From: Bryum argenteum | Lineage: Eukaryota; Streptophyta; Bryopsida; Bryales; Bryaceae | Assembly (NCBI GenBank): GCA_037043015.1 | Contig: CM073321.1 | Coordinates: 22,255,001 to 22,319,000 of the forward strand | DNA: 64,000 nucleotides | Direction of reading: 5' to 3' | Part shown: positions 10,650 through 22,300 of the stretch, piece after piece | Numbering within the stretch: position 1 is the stretch's first letter | How the letters are laid out: every line of letters starts with the position of its first letter | The notes under the pieces: generated by a model | What the model was told of the DNA's origin: nothing | Database searches by the model: none | What the model saw: the letters and a program-made list of their open reading frames with translations, nothing else | Made by a program: the position numbers and the translations under genes

Positions 10650-13600
10650 GACAAATGTTTACATCGACCCGAATGCAAAGAAATACAAGATTGAATCGGC
10701 TTCAAGCAATGAAGCAGGGTAGGGAGTCATTCGCAACATTCTTGCCCAAGTTTGAGAAGGAGCTTGGTAAGAGTCAACTTACCATGGTTCCGGATATGGT
10801 GAAGATAGGATATCTTCGCGGTGCTCTCAACTCAGAGATGCAACGCGCGATGATTAGACCTGTGACAGACATCGATTATGGTATGTTTGTCCAAGCTTTG
10901 TTGGCGGTCGGCTCTCAACTTGATTGCTTGCAATATCAGAAGGGTCGTGCAGCTCCGATCGCGACATCAAATCGCGTATGGCCAGATGGAGATGAGATGG
11001 ATTGGATGCCTACAGTCCAAATAAGCAAGCTTCGGAGACGTTTGACTTTGGAGGAACAACAACGGTGTCGCCAAGAGGGACACTGTTTTTTATGTTTGAA
11101 GCGAGGCCACCGTGCAAATGACTGTTCATCCAAGCAAGGTGAAGGCAATGAAAAGAAGAAGAAAGAGAGCGCGGACAAAACTTCGATAGTGCGCGCAGTG
11201 AGAAATAAGAGCAATGTCAAGACAGAGGAGGTCAAAGAGATGGAGAGTTGTGACTCTGATGTAGAGTCGGGAAAACGAGCAGCTTCCGGCATAAGACTCA
11301 GTCGGAGGCGTGGAGGCAGGTTGTCAAAGTTGAAGAATCTAGGAGACAGCTTAGACACGGGTGGTATGTATGTTGATGTTTTAATAAACTCAACTATATC
11401 TACTCGTGCTTTGTGTGATTCTGGATGCCAATGCTTTGCAACTGTGTCTGAGCAATTTGTTCGACGGAGAGGGTTGAATGCGTCATCTATTCAACCTAGA
11501 TCTTTGGAGCAAGTTACGACAACGAAGAAGCGGCGTATGATTTGCCAAATTGCAAATTTTATGGCCGATATTGATGGTATGGAGGAGAAGATTGTTGCCT
11601 ATGTTATTCTAGGACAGATAGATGATATAATCTTGAGAAAATGTTGGATGGAGTTACATGATGCAAGTGTTCGACCTGCTAAAGAAGAGGTTTGCATTCG
11701 AAAACCTTTCAAGATGATTGTGAAGACTCGACCGATTACGTTGGAGCCAATGCAAGAGATACGTGTATCAGTGATTCAAACTTTGCAGAGAAGCGCTGAA
11801 CCAGTAGAGGTTTTTAGTGTCAGCTTGGTTGACATCCAGAAGGCACTACAACAGAAGGTGTATAGGGACCCGGCACAACATGCTCCTGACTGGCTCATGC
11901 CAGTTATTGACGCTTTTAATCGACAAGATGCAAAGTCGTTGCCCCCGCATAGGAAAGGGATTGATCACGAGATCAATCTTATTGAAGGGAAGACTAATGA
12001 TGACATCCCTGCCATGCCGCTGTATCAGATGTCCAAGGATCAATTATTAGTTTTGCGCAAGACCCTTACGGAGTTGTTGGATAATGGATTTATTCGCGTA
12101 AGTAATTCACCTGCAGCAGCTCCGGTCATATTTGTGAAGAAACCTGGCGGAGGATTGCGATTCTGTGTTGACTATCGGCGATTGAACGAGATGAGTCGGA
12201 AGGACAGCTATCCGATTCCGCGCATTGATGAGACGTTAAGATCCATTGCTGCAGCCAAATATATCTCCAAGGTTGATGTAATCTCTGCGTTTCATCGGAT
12301 ACGTGTGAAAGAAGGTGACGAGTGGAAGACGGCGTTCAAAACACGCTTTGGCTTATATGAGTGGTTGGTCACACCGTTTGGACTGACGGGCGCACCTGCA
12401 ACTTTTCAGCGATATATTAATTGGATACTTCGCGACGAATTGGATATATGCTGCTCCGCATATATTGATGACGTGGTGATCTATAGTGATACTCAAAAAG
12501 AACATCGTGGTGCAGTTCTCAGGATCATCCGTAAGCTTGCTAACGCAGGGCTTCAACTTGATTTTGATAAGAGCGAGTTTGAAGCAGGCACTATTAAGTA
12601 TCTTGGATATTTGGTGAAGACCGGTTGGGGTTTGCAGGCTGATCCAGCAAAACTTGAGGCAATTCGTCAATGGGAGCCGCCAACAAAAGTGAAAGGAGTT
12701 CGTGGATTTTTAGGTTTCTGCAATTATTATCGACAATTCATAGATGGATATTCTAACATTGCAGAACCTCTTACTCGACTAACGCGGAAAGATCAACCTT
12801 TCCATTGGACATCGAAATGTCAACATGCCTTTGATCGATTGAAGGAGGCATTAATTCATGCGCCGGTGCTCGTTAAATGGACTCCAGGTTTGGAAACAAC
12901 CATTGAATGTGATTCCTCTGGTTATGCTGTTGGTGGCACCTTAATGCAAAAGGTGGACGGACTTTGGCATGCGGTTGCTTATTTCTCGAAGAAACACAGT
13001 CCAGCGGAGTCCAATTATCCGATTCATGACAAGGAAATGCTAGCAGTTGTACATTGCATCCGCGAGTGGCGTACATTACTTGTTGGCCAACATTTTGAAG
13101 TAAGTTCAGATCATCGCAATTTGGCTTATTTTTAGAAGAAGCAACATTTGAGCGAGAGGCAAATGCGTTGGGCCTACGAGTTGAATGATTTTGACTTTGA
13201 GATCGTGCACAAGCTTGGCAAGGATCAAGTTCAATCGGATGCACTTTCTCGTCGGGAACAGGATCTTCCCCAACACGCAGATGATGATCGAATCATGAAT
13301 CGATATCATCAGCTTTTGGACGGAGATGATGGCGCTTTGAAGGTTGTCGCTAAATCCGCATGGATCACGATGGGTGATGCGTATTTCGAGAAAGAGACTC
13401 ACTTTCTGAGTCGATAATGACCCCGCGTCCCATATGTCCATTTATTGACGCAGAGATGATTGCATTATGGGATGTTGCCCTGCAAACAAATCATCGTTAT
13501 TGGAAGATGCAAAAGGCGGTTATGGATGGTGAGCGCCGACTACCTAAAGAATGGGGCTTACCTATCACGATTAGTGAGTGTTCTGTAGATTCAGGTCATC

Positions 13601-14970
13601 GATTGCGTTGGCGTGGACGAATATGGATTCCGGCGCACGAATCTCTTCGGACGTGTTTGATCCAATCTACTCATGATTCACTACTAGCAGGACATCCAGG
13701 TCGTGAGGGTACGCGTGACTTGATTGCACGTGAATATACGTGGCCTGGGTTGACACAAGATGTTCGGAGATTTGTACGGAACTGCAACGTGTGTGGAAAA
13801 TCGAAGATTTGGCGGGAGCAGAAGCAATGGTTGCTAAAACCTTTGCCAATTCCGGCACGGATGTGGACTGAGCTCTCCATTGATTTTATTACCGGATTGG
13901 CACCAAGCAAATGATCGCAAAATATCATGGTTGTGACGCACCGTTTGTCCAAATCTATCATTCTTTGTGCCTATGAAGACAATTCGTGCACTTGATGTGG
14001 CTCACAAACATTTAGAGCAAGTTTTTCAAGATCACGGATTGCCCGCAGCATTGTGTCGGATCGCGGTAGTCAATTTGTTAGTCCGCTTTGAATGTATATG
14101 CAGATTGATGAAGATTACGCGTCGGTTGTCGACAGCTTTCCATCCGGAGACAGATGGTGCAACAGAGAGGGCGAATCAAGAGCTTGAAACATATCTTCGT
14201 ATTTTCACGACATTTGAGCAAGATTGGGCTTTTCAGTTGCCGATCGCGATGATGGCGTTGAATAATCGTGTGTCGCAGTCTATAGGTATGTCTGCATTTT
14301 TTATGACTCACGGTTATCATCATTCGGTCATGAATATTACTATACCCGAGGAGGCAGGTTCTTCGTTGTCACCGGCGGAAAAAGGACGCAAGCTTGTTGA
14401 GCACTAGCGTAATTCAAGTGAACTGGCAACAACGGCAATGGCCATTGCGCAAGAGACTCAAGAACGTCAGTCAAATACACGACGCTCGGTGGCCGAGGAT
14501 TTTCGTCCGGGTGATCGTGTGTGGTTGAAGTTGAAGAACATCAACACGTCCCGGCCAATCAAGAAGCTTGATTGGATTGCTCTTCCTTATCGTGTATTGG
14601 AGTGCGTAGGTACACATGCGGTTCGTTTGAATACACCGTCAAGTATTCATCCTGTTTTTCATGTGAGTTTAGTGAAGAAGGCAGCTGAGGATCCGTTGCC
14701 TTCCCAACTACCTCATGATAATGAGCCCGGTGTTGTTTTGAGCAATCCCGCTTTCGAGGCATCCACTAGCGAGGACGAGTATGCTGTTGAAAGAGTGTTG
14801 CAACATCGACGTCGTGGGCGCGGTTGGCAAGTACTTGTAAAGTGGACAGGATGGCCGGAGCCTACTTGGGAACCTGTTTGCCAATTACAAAATGTCATGG
14901 CCTTAGACGATTACGAGGGCTTGTTGCGCGCGTCTGGTACTGATATTCCTTGGGCACATTCTCTTGTATG
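10650..14970 (+). pseudogene. Gag-pol remnants of the Gypsy element
   Basis: Recognisable parts with rounded positions: gag zinc knuckle CFLCLKRGHRANDC near 11.09 kb; protease around LCDSGCQCFAT near 11.41 kb; reverse transcriptase 12.0-12.6 kb with YIDDVVIYS near 12.46 kb; RNase H 12.85-13.25 kb; integrase zinc-binding region near 13.68 kb with the catalytic core following; chromodomain near 14.78-14.92 kb. The order is standard for Ty3/Gypsy. The reading frame is broken in several places, so this copy is a fossil. Confidence 0.9.
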
Positions 14971-15017
14971 ACATTTGTTAATTCATCAGCACAGGAGGAG
15001 GAGGAGGAGGAGGCATT

Positions 15018-15251
15018 TGTCATGGGCCAAGGCCTCGTTGATAAGCTCGGATGTTCACTCGCTATTAATTTTATAAATAGAACTTCGGCAGTAGAGCTAA
15101 AGTATAGCCTCGGCAGTAGAGCTAAAGTATAGCCTCGGCAGTTGAGCCAAGAGGTTAGTATATAAGGGACTCTTATTCATTGTAAACCTAAGTCTTGGAT
15201 CAATATATTTCTTTTGTAGTTTTTGCTTGTTTTGACAGCTAGACTCTTACA
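15018..15251 (+). repeat. 3' LTR of the Gypsy element
   Basis: 234 bp, nearly identical to the 5' LTR, preceded by a GGAGGA-type polypurine tract (about 14995-15013) and followed by the GCTAC target duplication. Confidence 0.9.
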
Positions 15252-15628
15252 GCTACCTGGTCCTTCCAGGTACCATGAACTGACCTAAGCAGTAGTTCCT
15301 GTCACTATCCAACACTCCACACACACACCACACACACGCTCCTAGCTCCAGCACGAGAGAGAGAGAGAGAGAGCTTCAAAAAAAAACTCCTCCAAACCCT
15401 GGCCGCCAAACCCTAATCTGCAACCCTAGCTGCCTTCATCCATCCACAGGATTTCATTCCAGGACAGGATTCTATCCCAGGGCAGGATTTCATCCCAGAA
15501 CGGGATTTCATCCCAGAACAGGATTTCATCCTACAACAGGATTTCATCCCAGGACTCTAAAGTCTAGTGGTCTTAATAGGCTACTAGCAGATTTACTCTT
15601 TTACTGGCTAGGTAAATCCCCGGTTAAC
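15252..15628 (+). promoter_or_regulatory. Probable leader region of gene B with simple repeats
   Basis: Holds a CA-rich run (about 15310-15340), a GA microsatellite (about 15354-15373), telo-box-like AAACCCTA near 15408, and about six 19-20-bp tandem units of the type ATTTCATCCCAGAACAGG (about 15447-15560). CA/GA tracts and telo-boxes are common in plant 5' untranslated leaders. No start site can be fixed. Confidence 0.4.
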
Positions 15629-16227
15629 ATGACCATCGTCGAGAGACCCGCACGAAGGCGGTAAACGATGTTTTTGAATCTACGTCAGATGAGGAGGTCG
15701 TCTCGGACAAGAGAGGATGCCCAGGGATGCGGCTACCTCGGATAGTTCTGACGAGGAGAACGCCGACGATGATTGTGAAGGTTCTGACGAGGATGACACT
15801 ATTGATCCCTCGCCCATGAATTTGGGTGATCATGTCGTCTCTTCTCCGACTCCTATGTTGGCCCCATCGTCAGCAGCAGAACTTGTAAGAGTATCATTGC
15901 CACCTCCTGCAATTAGAAGGGAGTCATCGCCGCCTCTGCCAGTTGCAATGGTGTCATCAGCGCCTCCGGCGCCTGTGGTGCATCCTTTACCTGCTCCTGC
16001 CCCTGTAAGCGGACGGTACCTTCCTTTGTTGAAGAAGGGCGTTTGCAATACTCACGCAGACGAACCTGATGAGAAGATGGAGACTACATTTTTCAATTTT
16101 TCGGGTGAGCTGGATTCTCCCACGCCTGCGGAGGGTGCTGCTAATCCCCTTATAAGTTTGGATTTGGGTCCGCAGGAGGAAGGGGAACCTTCACAACCGC
16201 GAGTGAAAATTGATACGAACATTGCCC

Positions 16228-16487
16228 TAAATCCCAATTCCGTTAAAATGGCATTATTCTGGTAAAATAACACACCTCAACTTTCTGAACTGTGGTTTAA
16301 AAACCATGTGATATAACAGAATTTTAAGGTGATATTAGGGAAAATTACTGAAAATTTATATAAAGGATTGATATTACAAAAAAATTTGTGATATTACAGA
16401 ATATACCATTTTACATGAGCACAAATATAAGATCTAGTGTGAGAAAATGGCACATGACATAGTGCCATTTTAACACAATTGAGGTTC
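16228..16487 (+). mobile_element. Small hairpin (MITE-like) insertion in gene B
   Basis: GTTAAAATGGCA occurs near the left end and, inverted, near the right end (GTGCCATTTTAAC). The right end itself forms the hairpin AATGGCACATGACATAGTGCCATT. The body is AT-rich without coding capacity, in contrast to the flanking coding DNA, which resumes on both sides. The right end matches positions 57-103. Exact ends and target duplication are not resolved. Confidence 0.6.
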
Positions 16488-17285
16488 CTTCCACTCTCAA
16501 AGGATGCCAAGCGAGCACAGCATGAGAAGGAAAAGGAGGAGAGAAGGGCCGCCAAACGAGCTGAAGAGGAAGCTGTAAATGCAAGACGCGAGGCGCTTGG
16601 GCTTGGAGATCTTACTAGGTTGGAGGAGCAACGGCGGGCGGATCATGCTAGGTTAGGAGAGCAACGGCAGGCAGATCAACTTGCCGTCCAATCCAAGTTG
16701 TCGAGTTTGGAGAGCTCAAATTCGAGAGTTCTGGGCGATTTGAGCGAGATGAGGACGTTGATGACACAGATCGCACAGATGGCTATTCCCCTTGCCTCTT
16801 ACGACCCTGACAATTAGCCTCCTTTGGTTATCTGTGCGCCGTCGACTTCCACTTCCCATACTCCACCCCAAGGCTCTGCATCCTTGATTCCTCCAATTTC
16901 TGCCGCCATTCCTCCTGCGCAGTCTCTCGCACTACCGGACGTCGTTATTGAGGAGAAGCATCTCTTCCAGAAGCTGATATCAACGATGGCGTTCATCCGC
17001 TCGAGGAGCCCGACCACCAAAATGACAATGTTGACTACGAAGTCAGCGATCACGGGCCAGCGGATGAAGATGTTCGTGACGGCGCATCCTCGCTGTTGGT
17101 GACCCCGTCTCGATTGGTGCGGCGTTTGCGCATGAGGCTTCTTAGGGTGTTGAGAAGTTGCAAGAAGATGCAGAGAGAGTGGTTCATAGTGTCCCAATGT
17201 CCCTTGACTCTACCAACGACGAACCTGACTCAGTACTCGCAACTAATCCCACGGTGAGGTTTTGACTCAACTGAAGGAAAGCTTG

Positions 17286-17306
17286 TTTAGCTCGGGTCGA
17301 GCTAAA
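17286..17306. promoter_or_regulatory. P1 palindrome in an intron of gene B
   Basis: TTTAGCTCGGGTCGAGCTAA lies about 33 bases after the exon donor at 17254. It ties gene B to the same palindrome family as gene A and the right end of element 1. Confidence 0.7.
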
Positions 17307-19164
17307 TTTCTGTACATGTCTGCGTGTTTGACTAGTTGATGAGCATTTGCTCATACTTTTGCTCGGCTTGTATGCTGTTTGATCTCTGTAGGAATCTTAA
17401 AGCTGGCGCTCCTTATTTTACAGGAGTCCGGCATTGAAGGCAGCGAGTAGGTCCTGCGAGTTAGTCTTTGAATTATTGGATGGTGTGCCACGTTTTGTTG
17501 ATAGTACCATTTAGTCACATCATTCAATAAAATGAGGACTTTTTATTATATCACTTGCGTCTGGACTGCGTCCGCGTCATTCTCCTCACCACCTGGCGCT
17601 AAACATCGTCATTTCTCTATCAGGTCGCGCCTATGAGTACCTTATTCCGTCTGCTTGCCACCAGAACCCCCACCGACCACCTTGTCCTGTGCGTCGGTGT
17701 GGTGGTCCGGTCCTCAATCACTCCGAGCAGTCATTTGCATGCTTCAGCATTTCACAAGGTAACACTCTTGTTTTAATATCGTCCGCAATTGTCACTTGGC
17801 GTGCTGCACGCTAGATTGTCCAAATCTTCAAGCAGGACTTTCCCTACATCCCTCGGTCAACCCCTACCGCTTGTGCCATCACTCAATGGACACCGGTCCA
17901 TGCCCAAGTGGTTGAATGTGGTGTTGGAGTTGAACGGCGTCCTTTGTTCCACTACCCCTATGTCCAAGCGCCATCTCAGTAACTTATCTTTTCGGATCCC
18001 CTACACCCTCCTGTTCTTTCCTCCGCTATCCCCACCGTAGTATACTGTCGCCCAGTACTTAACTCCTTCCTTAATGTGTTAGACCGTTTTTGCCACATCC
18101 ATGTTTGGAGTACCCTTCATCGTGAGGTTGTTCACGATCTTTGCACCTTTCTTTTCTCTAGAACTTCTGCCGTCCCTCAAATAATATTAGCTTCAAACTC
18201 TTGCGATAGACTTTTGTTGAAGAATTACTCGAAGGCCATGTATCCTGGCACAACTAATCCCATCCTACTTAAATATCCTCGTCAATGTCTCTTCACTAGA
18301 AGGGATGCTAATTTCAACGCCTTGAACTTTATTATGGTCTATAGCAATCCCGCTCCTTGTATGGTTGTTCCTCCAGTGAACACTCTCTTTCCCGATCCTT
18401 GGGTCCATTCACATCTGGGTCCACGCACAGACTCTTATCCACTAAAATAAATCCACGAGTTTTGTTTGCCGTACATTTGAGAGGTCCTCAGAACTTCCGT
18501 CAAGTTATGAGTGGTAGACCCTCTCACAATGACCTCTCCAAGGACTCCGAGTTGTACGGCATAATGTCCCGGAATCTGCCCTATGTTTGGAACCAGCTCC
18601 CTGTAAATGGGAAAACAATGTCGTGATTCCTTTCTTTTACCGTATTAATTTAAATTTTTTGTTTTACATTTTGCCTCAGTATAGCTTAATTGCAATGCTT
18701 TTGTTCTAATTGCTTGCCAGATCATTACTATTTGCTAGTCACGAATTTGCAAAGTGCAAGTTGTTCCAACTGCCAGTTGTATCATAAGAATGAGTTTTAC
18801 TGCTTGAATGTTTGTTTATATGATATTCAGGTTTTCAGCGATCGACAACAAAGTTCTTCGCTCGATGATATTTGCCCTATTGGTCACTCTACGGTTTCGG
18901 ATGCCTCTTACAATAGTGAGGGGTCCAGGACACTGTCGGAGTTGCAGCGAGGGCGGTACATATATCCTGCTCGAGAGGAAGCATCCGCTGTGGACTACAC
19001 CAAAGAGGTCCTGGATGATGATGATGATGTCGTTGATAGTTATGTCAATGTACGGAATCGAATTGTCGCGGCTTCATGTCATGACATCCCGTTGAGGACG
19101 ACAAGTACCGTGGCACGGATTAGTGACACTCCAATTCATTCCACGGACCCGGATGTACCTTGCA

Positions 19165-19187
19165 ATTTAGCTCCTGTCGACCTAAAT
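19165..19187. promoter_or_regulatory. Imperfect P1 palindrome in the last exon of gene B
   Basis: ATTTAGCTCC and GACCTAAAT arms encode NLAPVDLND, the same register as DLARVELNP in gene A (9313). The match in register suggests the site was tolerated or kept as a short peptide module. Confidence 0.5.
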
Positions 19188-19319
19188 GATCCTTTGCGAA
19201 CTACAATCGCCCGTGTGGGACTGTCCTCTGCAGCAGAAGCTCGCCGAGCTCTTGGAAAGCGAGACAGAAATGACGCTTTTGGTGATGCACGTATGTATGT
19301 GCTGATCTATACATACCAT

Positions 19320-22300
19320 GGCAGGTAGGTACTTTTAAAAAAAAAAAAAAAAACTTCAGGGGTCATGATGCCACCAACACTCATACTCCAGAATCCAGCC
19401 CGTGCGCCATGTGCTCTGCCTCGACGATCAGCTTACGGAAGTCACATCATGACCTTTATTGCCATCCTAGAGCCCTTCGACACGCGCACGGACTGCCTCA
19501 TGTCAAGCTAGAGGGACCATCATCGACATCCTGGAGTACTTTCGCACTCACAAAGGAGGCCTCAAGTTGAGCAAGTGGGAGACATACTTGTCAAACCTCA
19601 TTTTTTCGTTTGTTGCCCAAGTGAGTCCGGATAGCGGTTAGTAATAGCTAATTAGAGGAAATAAACGCCCATATCCTGGCCTACCCGGGTAATGACCGGG
19701 TAAGGTTAGCTCGGCCAGGAAACGGCCCACCCAGGAGCATCCTTAGGCTTAGTGGACGGGGTGGGGTAGTACTACCTTTTTGAATTTTCTTTTGCTTTGT
19801 ATCCCCTGTTCTCGAGCCAGGGTCCTGCCTAGTCGTATCCCGTCGGCCCGCTGCGGACCCGGATAACGCGTAGCGGCTCTTCGCGGGTTGACTCCTACCC
19901 GGGAAAGGACTGCCCCAACCGGGTATACCTCAACCAAGTATGGTCAGCCGGGTATGGCTCGACCGGTTGAGGCCCGGTCGGGTGTCGAAGACCGGGGAAG
20001 GCAGCGGCCGGGTCGGTAGCCACGAACGGGTCGGGCGGGGAAAACCCTGGCGGCGGCGCCGACAGTCCCGGGCTGACAAAAGCCCGTGATTAATGCTGCG
20101 CCGCCATCCACCTCCCCACTCCGTTGTCTTTAGCGGCCAATTTTGGCCGTTGCCCTCCTTTTGCTCCTCCTCGGTTTTCGTGCTCCTCGCAGACGCTTCT
20201 GCTCCCGCGATTCGTGCACGCACGCCCCTGCTCCTCGCGGCCGTCCTGTACGCCATAGCCCGGAGAAGGAGAGTACGGAACCATGGCCGGAGAGCGAGCT
20301 TCGCGAACCCGGAGTAAGATCATCCAGGCTGGCATTCCGATGGCGGAGGATGCCCGAGCACAATTGGTGCAGGATCTGACACGAATGGGGTGCGCGGGGT
20401 TGTATTGGGTGCCCTGGAACATGGAGGATGCAGAGATCATTGAGGAGGCCGCGTCCGGACAGGATCCACCGACCTTTGCAGACAATCCCGTCCGAGCCAA
20501 GCCGCACTTCTGGCAGGAGGCTTGTTGGAGAGCGACCTATGGCTTCCCGGACTCCCCCACCGGATACATTCAGGTGAAGAACGACCCCTCCCTGATCGGG
20601 AAGTTCCACAACCCGGCACACGAGCATGATGGATTCCGGGTGGAGGACTGCGTGAATGCGAGGGAGCGACGCCTTCTCCGATTTCTAGTTCCGATGCTGA
20701 ACCCCGAGAAGCCACAGACAGTGTCGAACCGGCTCCTGAAGGCGATCATGGAGTCTTACCTGGGCAGGAGGCAGATAGGGTGGGGACATATCCTCGAGGA
20801 GGTGGTTACCCGCGCAGCGAAGAAGACCACCAGTGCAAAGGGGTGCCCCCTGGCGCCGTACATGTACCATTTGTACGCACAGTACGAATGCCTGCACCCC
20901 GGGGAGATCACGCACCTCCGAATGCTCATGGAGAAGAGGAGAGACATGTTTCTAGGAGAGGAGATTCCCGGAGACGGAGTCCCCGCCGCAGCCAAGTTCC
21001 TCCCCAGGGTGGCTAACCCCGGAGCCGGAGCACTCCCACCGCCTCCGCCACCAGCCCCACCAGGACCACCTGGTCCAGGGGAGCAGAGGCCTCGACGGAC
21101 AGGGGCAGCACCTCAACCCGGAGAGGGTGGGGCACTAGGGTCTAGCACAGGAGGAGTGGCCACCCTCAGACCGAGAGAAGCAGCTCAGCTACCCCTCCCG
21201 GAGGGAGACACTCCACCCCCGGCCGGCCCCCACTCACCGGATGGCAACCCGGAGTGTGGCTGCCACCGGGCCGAGCCATCCGGGTCCAATTGTGTCCGGA
21301 CCGGAGGAAGACTCCCCGGTCGCCATGGCGACCCCTCCGGCCCCCGTAGTTGTCTCGCCCCCACCCCTCAGGCCGGTGCAGGGAAATGACAGTGAGGGGG
21401 AGGAGGCCCCCGTCCTGCACCGGAGAAAGTCGGGAAGAGTCCTGAGGTTCGTAGAGAGCGAACCTTCCTCCTTACCAGGAGAACAGGGGGTAGAAGCCTC
21501 GGCCCCGCCAGGAGAGACCGAGGCTGTGGGAGCTCCGCAGCAAGGAGATCCTACCCCGGAAATGCAGACCCCGACCCGGGGAGTGCCAGTGGGGGACATA
21601 CCTACTGAGGTCCTCCTCCTGGCGGATAGCCCGGCAGAAGGTCCCGGACAGCCTGCAGCCACGGGAGGGATAGAGTGGGGAGACCCGCAGTATGCGAAGA
21701 AGAGGAAGGCGGACCTCCCCGCCGAGAGTCCTCGCCCGCGAACCCGGAGAAAGCTCACGAAGCTCAGGGCGGACACTTCACCAACCCCGGCCGCCTCTCC
21801 TGTTGCCCGGGCCGAACCCCTCGAACCGGTAATCCGAGCAATCCCAGCAGCGTTCAGCGGACCTCACCTCCCGGGGAGGGAGAAATCCGGAGGAAGGGGA
21901 AGAAGGTGCTGGAGGAGTCCTCTGAGTCAGAGGACGGAGAGGCCACCGCACCGCATTCGCCTGCCCACGCTACCCGGGTACACGCAGAGGCGGCACCCTC
22001 CAACTCACCTGGTGCTGGTGGGACGACTTCACCCGCGGGAGGCCGAGTTCGATCCCGGTCTCCCTGTACCCCCATTCCGGATAACGAGGAGCACCCTCTC
22101 GCAGCCAATTGCGCATGCACCGCATGTATGCACGCAGAGCACCTCCGGATGCACAAGGCCTGCGCGGGATATCAGTGGCACTCCGAACCGGCCAAGTGGA
22201 GCGGTACCCCGACATGGTGAGGGATTTAGTCCGCGAAAATGCTGCAGCCCGGGCAAGTATCAGTGAGGGATCCCTCATCATCCTGCGCCAAGCCCGGGAA

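Larger units (their letters stand above)
9720..15251 (+). mobile_element. Ty3/Gypsy chromovirus with short LTRs, full length but broken
   Basis: Two direct LTRs (9720-9950 and 15018-15251) begin TGTCAT and end CTTACA. They are flanked by a perfect 5-bp target duplication GCTAC (9715-9719 and 15252-15256). A GGAGGAGG purine tract lies just before the 3' LTR. Parts in order: gag with a CCHC knuckle, aspartic protease, reverse transcriptase, RNase H, integrase, and a C-terminal chromodomain, which places it among chromoviruses. The LTRs differ by only about three substitutions and one small indel, so the insertion is young relative to its host element. The coding region is broken about half a dozen times. 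It lies between genes A and B of element 1. Confidence 0.92.
15629..19330 (+). pseudogene. Gene B: acidic/proline-rich coiled-coil protein with FCP1-like HAD domain (decayed)
   Basis: Readable order: a Ser/Asp/Glu-rich start (15.7-15.83 kb), a Pro/Ala/Val-rich stretch (to 16.24 kb), the hairpin insertion, a charged coiled coil (16.49-16.78 kb, EEQRRADHARLGEQRQADQ-type), an acidic region to 17253 (donor GTGAGG), then FCP1-like exons. WLNVVLELNGVLC (about 17.91 kb) fits motif I of plant FCP1/NIF-type HAD proteins, where LDLNG is usual, but the nucleophile Asp is Glu here. HIHVWSTLHREVVHDL (about 18.09 kb) fits the next conserved strand. A last exon (18.83-19.3 kb) has DYTKEVLDDDDDVVD, resembling DFTKEGVDEDVVD in the gene at 27-32 kb. 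One P1 site lies in an intron and one in the last exon. Stops and frame changes are present. The role is unknown; it looks like a captured, probably inactive phosphatase domain. Confidence 0.5.
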
